From contig JAKZHN010000005.1 in NCBI GenBank assembly GCA_037179335.1, forward strand, positions 868,001 to 932,000: 64,000 nt of DNA, written 5' to 3'. Each line of letters opens with the position of its first letter. Position 1 is the first letter of the stretch. Source of the stretch: Cyclaneusma minus (Eukaryota; Ascomycota; Leotiomycetes; Marthamycetales; Marthamycetaceae). Position numbers and translations under genes: made by a program. The notes beneath the pieces were generated by a model. It was given only the letters and a program-made list of their open reading frames with translations. It made no database searches and had not been told where the DNA came from. Below are positions 12,421 to 23,783 of this stretch, one piece after another.

Positions 12421-13901
12421 ATGAGGACTTCTCTTCTCCGAAGTGTAGCGTTGCTTGCTACTCTTCACACTACCTTCGCTGCTCCACTGGTGGAGCATGA
12501 TATTCTCGAAAGGGATGTTGCTACTTCATCTTCAAAGGGGAACACTAGCACCACCTTGGGTCCTATTGCTGCCCCTGTCTCAAACATCGTTACTACTGTC
12601 ACCGACCCATACCACATCATGCCCAAGAATAACGTCTCCATCTACTACGGTTCCAACGAGACCTCGGGAAACGTCAACGTCGCCCTCAGCCTAGTCAAGC
12701 CTGCGGTTGTTTTGGAGGATGTGGCTGATATCGGCAATGTTGATTGCAGCAACTCATCCATGACCATCACCTTTTCAAACTCCACGGTTTACCAAGCTGC
12801 TATCAAAGAATGGACTGCGGTTGAGGACGACGTGGTTATGATTACTAACCACCTTGGTGACTGTGATGCCACATTCGAGCGTGGATTCTTCGTGGTCAAG
12901 GGGATCTCGGGCAACGAAGATAACTCTGCCGTTACTGCAAGTGCGAATAGGACCGACCTCAGTGCTATTGCCAGTAAGTTTTGTACATCTACATGCTGGA
13001 AATAAATTACTAACCCTGGTCAGGTATTGGAGAATTCACTATCAACAAAATGCCCGCCAACAGCCTAGACAAGCGCTTCACTGATGCTGCTTCCGATACC
13101 TACACTACCACCGACGACCTCGCAAACGACACTTCAATCTACTCTGATACCTACGTCTCCGTCGTTGCCAATGACGCAACCTTCAACACTAATGTCACTT
13201 TCTCCGGTTATCTCTCCTACGATTTCTGGTCCGCGTCACTCAAATCTCTATATTTCGACATTGACGGTACATTCTCATCAAACATCGAACTCACCGCCGA
13301 TGTCACTCTCGCAGCCAACAAGACTTTCAGCTACGCCCCTGGTCAGCTCACCTACGATTTAATCGACGTGCCAGGCATCCTGCAGATTGGCCCCGGAATC
13401 AACTTCGACGTTGGTGCCAAATTGGCCGCCACTGGAACAGTGGAGCTGGTTACGGATCTCACCTTCGACTTGGGAAAACCGACAATGCACATTGATGTGG
13501 TTGATGAGAGCAACACGTACACCTCAGGCTGGGATCCAACCTACTCGCTAACGGCAAATCTCACCGAATCGATCGAGGCAAGCATCGATCCATACGCTGA
13601 TATCACTGTCGAGCTGGTTGTCAATCTGCTTTCTGGCCTGGTAGATCTCAGCACTGGCATCACCGCTACGCCAGGCTTTACCAATGTATTTACCGTTTCT
13701 GCTGAGGAGACGGCGACTTTGAGTGGGTCGGACAATAGCACTTCGGTTTCTGGTGGGATGGTTACGAGCGGCTGCAGTTCGGGGTTGGAGCTTAACTCTA
13801 CCTTTACTTTCGATGTGAAGGCGTTTGCGACTGAGTGGTGGAGTCAGACTGTTTATTCTACCTCGTTGCCGGTGTTTGATGAGTGCTATACTTGGTTGTA
13901 G
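12421..13901 (+). CDS. Secreted fungal protein, probably DUF7029/DUF7223 type
   Basis: Exons 12421-12973 and 13024-13901 (50-bp intron with GTAAGT donor and an ACTAAC branch) give 476 aa. A signal peptide is evident (MRTSLLRSVALLATLHTTFA). The N-terminal domain (about residues 60-175) has beta-rich text such as KNNVSIYYGSNETSGNVNVAL and one Cys pair. A central linker carries a dibasic site in SLDKRFTD, possibly for Kex2 cleavage. The C-terminal domain (about 225-470) is rich in Thr, Asp and beta strands (FDIDGTFSSNIELTADVTL, FDVGAKLAATGTVELVTDL) and ends near paired Cys. From memory this two-part layout matches fungal secreted proteins annotated DUF7029 and DUF7223; the function is unknown. 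Many N-glycosylation sequons are present. There is no GPI tail. Confidence 0.85.
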
Positions 13902-14358
13902 AAGGGTTTTGTTACTAGAGTGGATGGGGCTTGGTTTGGGGAGATTGAAGAGCTTCTGTGGCCGAGATGTTCAGCGATATCAATAGAATCAGCAATCTCC
14001 TATACCTCGATTCTTAGACTTGAGATCAAGTTATCCATGTTTTTGGGAGTTGTGGAAAACCATGAGACCGTGCTCGTCATACCTGATAATGTAGTTCCCG
14101 GCCTGTGAGAATGAGATGGAACACCGGAACGGCCCCGACGAAGCTGCTTGGAATTCCAAGGATCCTCAAGTTAGTCTCTTTATCCAGTCCGCTGTCCGGG
14201 CGGGGCTCGCGCGGTTTGAAGTTTACCAAAAGATGTTCAACAGACTGCAAACCGGATTACAGTCCGCCATCTGCCGTCGATCACTATTGTACCTTGTTTA
14301 CCAGGCTCCATGCGTGCGTCTGGGCAACGCTAGTCTCTTCGCTTAGCTAGCTTCGCTT
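13902..14358. other. Intergenic, no convincing gene
   Basis: This is the 3' flank of the secreted protein gene. Overlapping 76-81 codon frames at 14105-14350 have no start context or family resemblance and are treated as chance. Confidence 0.5.
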
Positions 14359-14831
14359 ACTACCTAGGGGGGGGCGCGCCTGTTCTGGGTGGCGGTGTCT
14401 GATTGGTTCTGGGACGGTTTTTGGTTTTGGGACGGTTCTGGGACGGTTCTAGAACGGTGATTGGCCAACTGGGCCAATTGGCCCAAGCGCCACCAATTAG
14501 AATTGCAGCCTTTGCAGCTGCAAACTTAAAGCTATTCCCAGCTATTTCCAATTGCAAAACTGCAGCCATTCTCAGCTATTTTTAGCTATATAATTGCAAT
14601 TTAAAGCCATTCCCAGCTTTTTATAACTATAAGTACAGCTTTATGCTATATACTAGGGCTTGTTTGTGATTACTTGGCAGAAAATTAATTAAATTCTATT
14701 CTGGCTATATGGGCAGAGTGGGTAAATCTGTTTAAAAACAAAAAATAAAAATTGCAAGGTTCCATGTTCAATTGTCTCCAGACAGGGATTCTTTTTGCAA
14801 AATTTCCAATTTATCTTAGCCAATCACAATG

Positions 14832-14863
14832 CCAGTTTCTTATTTACCTAAATAAGAAACTGG
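14832..14863. repeat. Perfect 14-bp inverted repeat (hairpin) within the TIR element
   Basis: CCAGTTTCTTATTT, a four-base ACCT loop, then the exact complement. It lies in the AT-rich interior of the element. Confidence 0.85.
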
Positions 14864-15052
14864 TATTTGGCCAATCAGATTGTCTAAATGGCTAAAAATC
14901 TGGTATTGTAATTGGCTAAAACCGTTTCAAAACCGTTCCAGAACCGTTCCAAAACCATGCACCGACCAAGACATCACTGCACGCAAACCAAATTTCTATA
15001 ACAACGGTTTTTAGTTTTACAACAATTATAATACCGCCCACCAGCCCACGCA

Positions 15053-15053
<1 letters not shown>

Positions 15054-15118
<65 letters not shown>

Positions 15119-15150
15119 CGGGCGGGGCGGGCGGCGGCGCCGCGCGCGGC
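15054..15150. other. 65-bp poly-G run and GC-only sequence at gap edge, likely artefact
   Basis: Bases 15054-15118 are all G, followed by about 30 bases of only G and C up to the first N. An uninterrupted G run of this length at a gap edge is typical of no-signal calls in two-colour sequencing or failed gap filling rather than genomic sequence. Confidence 0.75.
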
Positions 15151-15537
15151 NNNNNNNNNNNNNNNNNNNNNNNNNNNNNNNNNNNNNNNNNNNNNNNNNN
15201 NNNNNNNNNNNNNNNNNNNNNNNNNNNNNNNNNNNNNNNNNNNNNNNNNNNNNNNNNNNNNNNNNNNNNNNNNNNNNNNNNNNNNNNNNNNNNNNNNNNN
15301 NNNNNNNNNNNNNNNNNNNNNNNNNNNNNNNNNNNNNNNNNNNNNNNNNNNNNNNNNNNNNNNNNNNNNNNNNNNNNNNNNNNNNNNNNNNNNNNNNNNN
15401 NNNNNNNNNNNNNNNNNNNNNNNNNNNNNNNNNNNNNNNNNNNNNNNNNNNNNNNNNNNNNNNNNNNNNNNNNNNNNNNNNNNNNNNNNNNNNNNNNNNN
15501 NNNNNNNNNNNNNNNNNNNNNNNNNNNNNNNNNNNNN
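15151..15537. other. Assembly gap (387 Ns)
   Basis: This is a run of unknown bases inside the TIR element. The sequence at its right edge appears to repeat sequence at its left (see findings), so the gap may not represent 387 real bases. Confidence 0.95.
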
Positions 15538-15608
15538 CCCCCCCAACCACCACATGCACGCAAACAAAAATTCTTAAAAAAAGTTTTTTTTTTTTAAAAA
15601 AATTATAA

Positions 15609-15653
<45 letters not shown>

Positions 15654-15822
15654 TAGGTAGTTCCGTTCTCTGCTATAAGAACAGTTCCCTTCCCAACCTT
15701 CCCCAACCGAACGAACACCACTCACGACTTGCTACCTGCCCTGGGCTCGGGCTCCCTCTTCTACTTCAACCTCAAGCTGAATCCAAGATACTTACTCGCC
15801 GTCTCCCTCACTCCTCCACACC

Positions 15823-16392
15823 ATGGCTTCTTCGAACCCAGCCCCTGCTACATCTGCGCGCAGATCTCTCGTTCTTGAAGACGAGTCAATTTTGCGCTCA
15901 ATCGTCTCTGAAGTGATATCCACCCTCAACGAAGTTTGTCCCTCGGGGTATGGAGAAATCATGGCTGCCGTGCAAGACCTGATTCGCCTTGCCATGATCG
16001 TCTCTGTATCGCCTCAGGCCGCTGAACCTGGCTCAAAGCTTCAAGTCATAGGTGACGCTCTCAATGCTATTGCTCTGGGCAAAGGGGGTCAGTTCGTCGA
16101 TGGTCATCTTATCTGGAACGCGCGAGCAACTGTCACGCGAAACTTGAGTCTCTTGCTCTCATTGGTGGATGGCTGGTTGAGATATTGTGAGGAGTATGCC
16201 CGCTCTCAACATCGTCACAATCCCCAGGAATTCTCAGAAACATGCTCCGATTTCGACGATGCATACAAGAAGATCCTTGCCGCTATCAAGTCGAAGATGG
16301 CTTGCGAGCACTACGTCCCTGACACTCTGCTTGCCTTTTTCGGCAAGTCGGGCCTGAATGTTTTCCGGGAACCTCCAGATGCTGTGGCATAG
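15823..16392 (+). CDS. Hypothetical protein, 189 aa
   Basis: A single open frame starts in good context (CACACCATGG). The protein is soluble and largely helical (LVLEDESILRSIVSEVISTL, NLSLLLSLVDGWLRYCEEYA), with no signal peptide, membrane segment or familiar motif. It begins 162 bp from the right end of the TIR element, so the element lies in or next to its promoter. Downstream of the stop, 16435-16494 has the signals of an intron (GTATGG donor, GACTAAC branch, TATAG acceptor), suggesting a spliced 3' UTR or an unrecognised alternative ending. Codon use resembles that of the neighbouring genes. I do not recognise the family. Confidence 0.6.
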   Translation: MASSNPAPATSARRSLVLEDESILRSIVSEVISTLNEVCPSGYGEIMAAVQDLIRLAMIVSVSPQAAEPGSKLQVIGDALNAIALGKGGQFVDGHLIWNARATVTRNLSLLLSLVDGWLRYCEEYARSQHRHNPQEFSETCSDFDDAYKKILAAIKSKMACEHYVPDTLLAFFGKSGLNVFREPPDAVA

Positions 16393-18498
16393 GATCTCTG
16401 CGGGTGATGGACATAGCTGCTCTTAGCAGTACCGGTATGGCCCTGCAAATGTTCTCGTTTTGTTTTGAACTGTTGACTAACGGGCTGCTTATAGAAAAGA
16501 CATCATCTTTCACGGCGACCACATTCATATGTCATCAGACGCGTCAATGGATTCGGATACAAACTTCTTTCATTGTGTGCTATCCAAACAAATGCACCCG
16601 ATCAAACAAGGTTGATTCATTGACCCCATCAGCAAGAAAAATCGAAATGACAATTGCAAACTGCCCAATGTCACTGAACTTTGCTATCCGTGCCCTTATC
16701 TATGTTTGGCCTTGTCATAAGCTGCTTGCAATATTTCAAAAGATATAACTGGACTTACTAGTAGATCACAACAGTCATCTCGGCGGATTGCAAGTAGTCA
16801 TACATCTCATGTGGCGACAGACAGAGCAAATGATCAATCCAGCGCTGTTTACGGTTGTTATATGCTGCCGGGCCCGACAAAGACAGCACACCCAATCCAC
16901 CCGTGTCCCAACATTTGGTTGCTGAGACATGTTGAAGATGACCGAAGGAGTTCTCGAGGGTATGTTGCAGAGGTGGGTTTGACTAGAGCGGACTGATATC
17001 GCTTAGAGACTGTAACGATTTTTGTAGGAGTATAGGGAACTCAAAGGGCGGAGTATCTCATTCTTATACTTTTCAACAGCTGTCATATCCTCGAATATGT
17101 GGTACTCAATGTTGAGAAGGTTTCGTGCACCCTGGGTGTCCTTCATTCTTGTCATTCTAGGGGAAAGACACTTGCCACTTGGCAGGCAAACACCAGGTGG
17201 CAGCCAATATGACCTGAAAGCTACCTTGCCAACTCCGAGATTGCCAAAATATCCACGATATAAGGCTGTTGAGTTGTCAACACTAGCTCCATATCGGCAA
17301 GCGGGTTGTAGCTTTTTAGTCGATCTGAAGTTGGGCTGGTTTGACCCTGAGTCACGTCGACAGCTGGGCCACGACGAAAGAGAAAACAGTCTGGTATGAC
17401 TCTGAGCCACGCCGATGGCCGATCGAGGAGGGCGACAGCCAGGCTGGCAAAAATCAGCAGCCAACGGGGTCAGTAGGAATCAGAATTGGAGAAGATTCAA
17501 AAGGCTCGTATGAAGGTGGGATCCAATGATTTCATGGTTTGTTTGTCTGAGTCCCTGCAAAATGTAGACGAGAGAGCGACCTTGCACCCGCATAAATGTG
17601 GATCTAACATTGTCTATCTCCGGAAAATCCCACTTTCACTCCACTTTCCCGTTGCTCTATAACCAGCTGGAGATTAAGAAATTGCCGTTAACCCCCTACT
17701 TTACTTCAGAGCAGCTAATTAAGTCAAACCAAATGACCAATCATCGTTCCATGGTAGAAAACAGCTTAATTAAGCTCAGATAGAGTATTATGTGGTGAAT
17801 TTTATATGATAAGGAGCGTGTGGACGGGGAGAGGGGCCAGACTGTGACTCTGTGTAACTGGGATGAGTGATCATGGCAAATACTATATTACCCCGCCCCA
17901 AGATAGGGTCAAACCCTTTGTCATTGATAAGTGCTCCCTAGGACGCTCTCCATACACCCAAGTGGGGTGTAGACTGGTGGCGGGATATCGCATTGCTTTG
18001 GCCTCCAAGAATATGTAGGTAAAAAAGTTTCAGATATTCCTTTGTCTGCTATAACTTAGACCCTATTGTCAAATAAAAGAGCCACTATACCCAGCTGAAT
18101 AGTGGAATATACAAGCCTTCCACTTATGTGCTAATTTCGACGACGTCATCCTCCGATAGATAGAGGATGGAGCTGAGAGTCGTGAGAGTCGAGCAGCTGG
18201 GACTTCAGCGGATAGAAACCCGACGTATCGATAGGAAGTTGAAACTCCGCCCTACCAGTGACACTGCATAAGGCCGGGGCCAAAACGAGACGATCTTACC
18301 GAAAACTGCGATGAACCGCAGGGAAGTGTAGATATGAGCACTATGCCTTGTTGAATGGAGGAAAGGCCGCTCTCAGCCGATCGTGGGATATATATGCCTC
18401 CTACATATCGGGATCTTTCGACACTTGGGCATTAAATCTCAAATTCACCGTGTAAGTGAAACGACCTCTACCCAAGTGTATTGTGGCACCAACACACC
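16393..18498. other. 2.1-kb intergenic, partly AT-rich
   Basis: Several frames of 60-153 codons exist on both strands (for example 17003-17464 minus), but none has a splice structure or protein character I can support. AT-rich blocks occur near 17600-17800 and 18000-18130. The last 350 bp form the promoter of the MFS transporter and contain GATA-type sites. Confidence 0.5.
18154..18234 (+). promoter_or_regulatory. HGATAR cluster upstream of the Dal5-like transporter
   Basis: CGATAG (18154-18159), overlapping AGATAG (18158-18163) and a second CGATAG (18229-18234) lie 265-345 bp before the start codon. Fungal AreA/Gln3-type GATA factors recognise HGATAR, often in pairs, in nitrogen-source transporter promoters. 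Use here is inferred from proximity only. Confidence 0.35.
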
Positions 18499-20246
18499 AT
18501 GGCCCGTCATTCTATCGATTTTGAGAAAGTTGAGCACCCAAGCACCGAGGATAGTGTCAAAGATCTTGGGGAAGATGAGCGCATCAAAACCTTCACTCCT
18601 GAAGAGCAGCAGTCGATTATTCGCAGAATTGATTTACGGCTGGTTCCGACGCTCGGGTGTCTGTATTGCATCAGCTTGTTGGATAGGACGAATCTGGGGT
18701 CTGCTTCTCTTGCAGGGTGAGTTCAAGTCATCGGTATCCTGATCCTGATCCAAAGACTGAGGAATACGCAGAATGCAAGAAGAGTTGAACATGAATGCTT
18801 CAAATAATGCCTACTCAATCATCTCGCTTGTGTTCTTCATCACGTACATCATCTTCCAGCCACCGGCAACAGTAATTATCCGCAAAGTTGGCCCTCGTCT
18901 ATTCCTTTCTGCCATTGTCCTTTGCTGGGGAGCTGTCATGATCGTGAGTAACCTGGGATCTGTGGCACATTCATCTCTAACCTAACTTGACTCAGGCTTT
19001 CGGATTTTCGCCGACATGGCAGGTAATGGCAGGCCTTCGAATTATACTTGGCATATTCGAAGCTGGTTTCTACCCCGGTGGTGTGTATCTGCTCAGCACA
19101 TGGTACCCTCGATTTGACCTGCAGAAGCGTAACGCAGGCTTTAACATGTTTGCAAGTCTGGCGGCTGGCATAGGAGGCATACTTGCCTATGGCATAATGC
19201 AGATGGATGGTATCGCTGGGTATTCGGGCTGGAGGTGGATCTTCATCGTAAGCTCACCAAGAACCCTTGAACCGGAAGAACCAAGACTCACCTGAGTTTC
19301 TATCAGATCGAAGGTATATTGACTTGCGTCTTGGGTATCGGGTCCTACTTCATCCTCGTTGATTTCCCAGAGCAGTCGCCGAAATCGTGGAAGTTCCTTA
19401 ACGAGGCCGAAGCAGCTTTTGTTGTTGCACGCATCGAACTTGACCGTTCTGACACCTTTTTTGAACCCTTCTCGCTCAAGGGGTATCTTCGAAATCTAAA
19501 GGACAGCAAAGTGTGGGCTTTCGCGGCGATTTATATGTTGACGAGTGCGCAAGCTTATGCGATCGCTTACTTCCTCCCTATCATTCTAGAGGATGGGATG
19601 GGATTCAGCGTAGCGGAAGCTCAGTGCTTGACATTGCCACCGTACATTGCTGCAGCGATCGTTATGTATATTCAAGCAATTTTTGCCGATAAATGGCATG
19701 TCCGAGGGCCTATCCTTGTTGGCAACGCCTTGGTGGGTGTCGTCGGTTTGGGTCTTCTTGGATATCTCGACAATCCGGCCGCCCGTTACTTTGGAGTCTT
19801 TCTGGCTACGATAGCTTGTAAGTAATGATATAAGCAATAGCTGTCAAGTATGATACTAACTCAGTTGACTTGGCACAGGCAACGCGAATTGTCCATGTTT
19901 GCTTACTTACCAGAGGTATTATGCACTCCATACCCACTTTCTCTTTCAGCCAAAAGCATTATGACTGACACGACGCAGTAATAATGTCCGTGGACAATGG
20001 AAACGAGCACTCACCTCGGCGACACTGATTGGCGGCAGCGGGGTTGGTGGCATTGTCGGTTCAACAGTATTCCGGGCTCAGGATGCACCCAACTATCGGC
20101 CGGGGATGTTGGCGTCTCTCCTAGCAAACGCTCTGATTGTTTCCATCGTGGCTTGGTTGAGTTTGAAGTTCTATAAAGCCAATAAGCGGGTGGATGCTGG
20201 GGGAAAGCCTATTGAAGGCTTGGTTGGCTTCAAATATACGTTTTAG
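18499..20246 (+). CDS. MFS transporter, allantoate permease (Dal5) family
   Basis: Six exons (18499-18716, 18772-18943, 18996-19247, 19307-19817, 19879-19915, 19979-20246) keep phase and give 485 aa. The fifth exon is only 37 nt. The anion:cation symporter/Dal5 signature is clear: cytosolic N-terminus, RIDLRLVPTLGCLYCISLLDRTNLGSA at the first membrane segment (the diagnostic part is LDRTNLGSA), LGIFEAGFYPGGVYLLSTWY in the third to fourth segment, RNAGFNMFASLAAGIGGIL, and YSGWRWIFIIEG before the central loop. The later half has NNVRGQWKRALTSA and a final hydrophobic segment ending LKFYKANKR. Relatives carry allantoate, nicotinate, pantothenate, vitamin or other organic anions across the plasma membrane; the substrate here is unknown. 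Confidence 0.92.
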
Positions 20247-20997
20247 GGAATATGCTAGCTTTTCGAATGTAGGTAGAATCGAATTAGAGAACTCTTCTTG
20301 CGCGGGTGTGCCGCGTGCGTCTAGTGTCGAGGTGGAATAGTGGACTGGACTGTGGCGATATCAGGAAGGGAATCTTGATTCCTTGAACGTCAATATAACA
20401 TAGATCTGGCTCCCGGGCATCAGTTCGAAAAAGGAAGCAAGAGGCTGGAGAGAAACTAGGCGAAAAGCGCTTTTTGCGCAATATATAGAGCACTGGCTGA
20501 CTAATAGCTGACAAAGGAGTCGAAGCTGCGCAGTTCCACAGCTGCCGCTTTTCTGAATCCCCGAGTCATGGATCAATTGAGTTGCGGTTGAAAACATGAT
20601 CCATCACCGTGGCGACGTGCTATTTGGTTCTTCAATTCTATAAATATTGACTCTCGGCTGAGGAACTGTCCAATCTCTGGTCTCGTGACATTGCGGAAGC
20701 AAACCGACAGCACATCAGCTGTTGGGGGATGCCACGCGTGGATTGAAATTCACAATCACCACAGCTGTCGCCAACCTCGCCATGCCCCATTAAGCCACGG
20801 CTACTGGCGACCATTGACGAAAGGCGAGACACAATTGGAGAGGTCTTAATCCCCCACCACCCGAGGCCGCGCCCTGCGATGACCCTCGCAGCCAATCCTC
20901 GGACAGCCGCTCCTGCCAACCCTTCACCGTCTCTCCCTCCCATCTCTCGGCTCTCCAGCTACACACATTCTCTGTCATCGACAGACACAGGCCCAAG
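20247..20997. other. Intergenic, promoter of the downstream gene
   Basis: No coding evidence. The 100 bp before 20998 is pyrimidine-rich. Minus-strand frames here are unsupported. Confidence 0.5.
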
Positions 20998-22758
20998 ATG
21001 GCTTCCAAGCCATTTGTACCCAGCAATTTCTGGCAATTCAACATCGACATGCTTTCCAAAGAATTCACCAAGGGTCGTCTGACGAAGAACGTTCGGAATC
21101 CGATGAAGGACTTCATGGTAGCCAAGCTTTTTCGCCATAAGCAGGGCTTGAAGCCTCTCCCGGACGGGGAGTTGCCACGTGGCAGCTGCCTTTGGCAAAT
21201 GGACATGGATGACCTCAAGCGAGAGATCTATCAAAGGCTTCAAAAGGTCAAGGAGAAGCTTCAATCGCAGCCCGAGACGACAAATGACGGAGAACGGAAG
21301 CTTATGACGCCAGAAAACTTCTGGAAGCTTGTCGACAGCGTCAAAAATGTCACTTTTGGAGGGGACCTCCTGGTGGCCTTCATGGTGGAGTACGAGTACA
21401 CGGGCTGGTGGTCACCGACGGGCTTCACAATAATCGATTTCGAGCGGATCTGGAACAACATTCCCGCAACACTTCCCGAATGCGAACGTTTACATGCCGT
21501 CGACTCAGAACCCGAAACTGGAGAACTAACGCTACCGGAGTTGTCGAATCATGCCGAAAACGCGGGAACTCGGGAACCAGCTCAACTTCACATCCCAGAT
21601 CATGCCGGAATCTCCCAAAACCTGCCGAGAACCGCCTTTCCGACATCGGATGAGCATTACCCAGATTTGGAGTCACCAGTGACCTCATTCTCGACCTCGT
21701 TCTCTACGGGCGCACCGTCGGTTCCGTCTGTACCCAAAAGGCCCTCGGTCCCCTTTCAGAACCTGAACATGAATCGCCAAACCCCAGTGTCCACAGAAAA
21801 GTCCGCAGACTTGGCCCAAGAAATCAAGCCTAAGGACTCTATTGACTTCTCACATGTAAATCGCCCAATCACAGCGACTCCACTGGATTTCTCGTATTTG
21901 AACAAACTGTCAGCGCCATCCAGACAGTCATCTCTGAAGCGCTCCGCTGAGCCTTCTGTGGATCACGTGGAACATCCCGCAAAGACGGTGAAGCTTGAGA
22001 GCGATAGCTACAGTGAGGGAGGCCACTTACAACCCAGGGCATTTCTCCGGTATGTTTATGAAGTACCAAACGATATCCAAAAGCAACCCAGCAGCTAACG
22101 TCCCAATAGTCAATTTGGCTTTGACAAAGCAAGAATTACCATCTACTGCGGCAAGAAGGGAAAAGAAACCAAACTCAGCTTTCCACTAGCCACGTTTGCG
22201 GCGAAATCCAACCTGATCCGGGACCAAATCGCTAGCAATTCGGTCGACCCATGCAGCGAAGATGTCGCCCTCCGTTGCGATAATATCAATGTCGAGCACG
22301 TTGCCCGTGTTCTCCAATTTATCCAGTGCGGCCAGACCAATTTCCGCATGCCCAATGATACCCCCAACGAAACATTGGTTTGCATGATCAAGTTTGCCAA
22401 CCTAGTCCACGACTGGCAAATCGACTCGGCCCATCTGTACGCAGCAGGTCAGATCAACAACCTCCTCATTGCACACCCCGACGCCTTTACCGCACAAATA
22501 CTGCGTGTATCTTGTCGAAAATATCAAGGCTGCTTCACCGGGTCGTGCGCGATTAGCAGGTTCCTCATGCGGTTTGGAGCAAATCTCTGCTTGGTGGGTG
22601 TTGAAGAATTTAAGACTGAGCAGAAGACGCTGCTGGGGTTTGCGGAGGTTGTGGCTCAGGTGGGCATGGATATTATGAAGACGGTTACTAATAATGATGA
22701 CGGAAGGAGGTCTTGGGAAGATCCAGAGATTGGCCATAAGTTTGTCGTGAAGAATTAA
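20998..22758 (+). CDS. Hypothetical protein with a possible BTB-like C-terminal region (566 aa)
   Basis: Exons 20998-22049 and 22110-22758 are joined by a 60-bp intron (GTATGT donor, GCTAAC branch, AATAG acceptor, phase 2). The N-terminal 150 residues are charged and helical (FWQFNIDMLSKEFTKGRLTK). A disordered Ser/Pro region (160-330) contains PKRPSVPF and KRSAEP with a nuclear-type basic patch. The second exon has TIYCGKKGKETKLSFPLATF, then AAKSNLIRDQIASNS and a helix-rich run (FIQCGQTNFRMPND, MIKFANLVHDWQIDSAHLYA). This order (strand, anchored residues, helix pairs) is compatible with the BTB/POZ-like domains found in many fungal proteins, but I see no decisive motif. There is no signal peptide. 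Probably a nuclear or cytosolic adaptor. Confidence 0.75.
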
Positions 22759-23783
22759 CTGAGGCGTGGGATTGTCGATATGCACTTGGGTGGCTAGAGA
22801 TCCAGGGCGGTTGGGTCCTGCTCGCGTTTATGGCATATATGGCTCAGGAAAGGGGTTGCAAACGTCTCATATTCGCTCGAGCATTCTCAGATGTCTAGGT
22901 AGTTCCATAGATTAGCATTAGCGCAGGCCATCGGTGGGTGATGTAGTTTAGTTGTTAAATAAAAAACGCTGAACCGAGGGATTACTCTTGGTGCTACTGG
23001 GATGTGGCTTCGAGTCACGCACAAATTATTCACATGATTATAATAGTATATGCGACTGGATCTCACGTGGAAATCCGCCGGTCTGTTGGCGTGACACGGA
23101 AAAGAAGAAAGTCGGTCACGAGCAGAGAGTACAAGCCATGAGGTCTAAAAGTAGCGTTCCACTTCGTGGAATAATACCCGTATGAGAAACAATTATGAAG
23201 ATGCACGGGTTTAATATTCAAAAGGAAGATGGGGCGAAACGTGGATAATTGATCCACATTCGGCGATCCACGGTATCCACCACGACGATCTCCATTGAAG
23301 AGTTTATTTCCAGCGTTCCTGGGCGGACCACATAGGTTCCATGTTTCCAAGCACACGGGAGAGTCGGGTCGGGTACTCGAACTCAAAGCATCCGAGCAGT
23401 CTAGACTCTAGAATAGTAAGCTTATGGGGGGATGACAGACCTTGTCCTCCGGATGATCCCCTGCGAGCTCTCTTTTTCTCTATTCTTCACTCTCAGCAGG
23501 AAACCCATGAAACGCGCCCCCGTCGCAAATCACCAACACATCCCACACGACTTCTGCGATTCTTACGAGAAGCCCTGACGCCGTCAGCCGGTCTGCAACC
23601 CTTGGAACATCCCACCAATGCGCGATGACCGATGCCAAGCCAGAGCCAAGCCAAGACACCAAAAGAACCAACATCCCCCCGAACCTTGAGCTAGTGAAGT
23701 CTGACCTGGTCACATCCAAGTCAAGCCCCAACCTAGGTCCGCCACCGCTTCCTTAATCACCGCCGACCGCGCTATTTGACAAC
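22759..23783. other. Intergenic, promoter of the RS/RG-rich gene
   Basis: No gene is supported. A degenerate tRNA-like stretch near 22940-23030 was considered and rejected. The 300 bp before 23784 is CA- and CT-rich. Confidence 0.5.

Larger units (their letters stand above)
14359..15661. mobile_element. Terminal-inverted-repeat element, non-autonomous, interrupted by assembly gap
   Basis: A 16-bp inverted repeat bounds the region: ACTACCTAGGGGGGGG at 14359-14374 and its complement at 15646-15661. Inside the left end (14405-14460) the motif GGGACGGTTCT recurs three or more times. The complementary motif CCAGAACCGTTCC appears near 14925-14957, so subterminal repeats are also inverted. The interior is AT-rich with CAGCTATT-type reiterations (14510-14640) and a perfect 14-bp hairpin at 14832-14863. 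No transposase frame is visible. A TA at each end (14361-14362, 15658-15659) would fit a Tc1/mariner-like target, but this is uncertain. The right part contains Ns and artefactual homopolymers, so true length is unknown. Confidence 0.6.

Noticed and set aside
13050..13901. Separate gene starting at the second exon of the secreted protein
   Set aside because: The 50-bp intron joins it in phase to the signal-peptide exon, so it is one gene.
17003..17464. 153-codon minus-strand frame with fairly natural text
   Set aside because: No splice partners, start context or domain; flanking frames are equally open.
22940..23035. tRNA-like stretch with an A-box-like TAGTTTAGTTGTTAAA and a B-box-like GCTTCGAGTCA
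   Set aside because: The acceptor ends do not pair, the T-stem is irregular and there is no T-run terminator; at best a relic.
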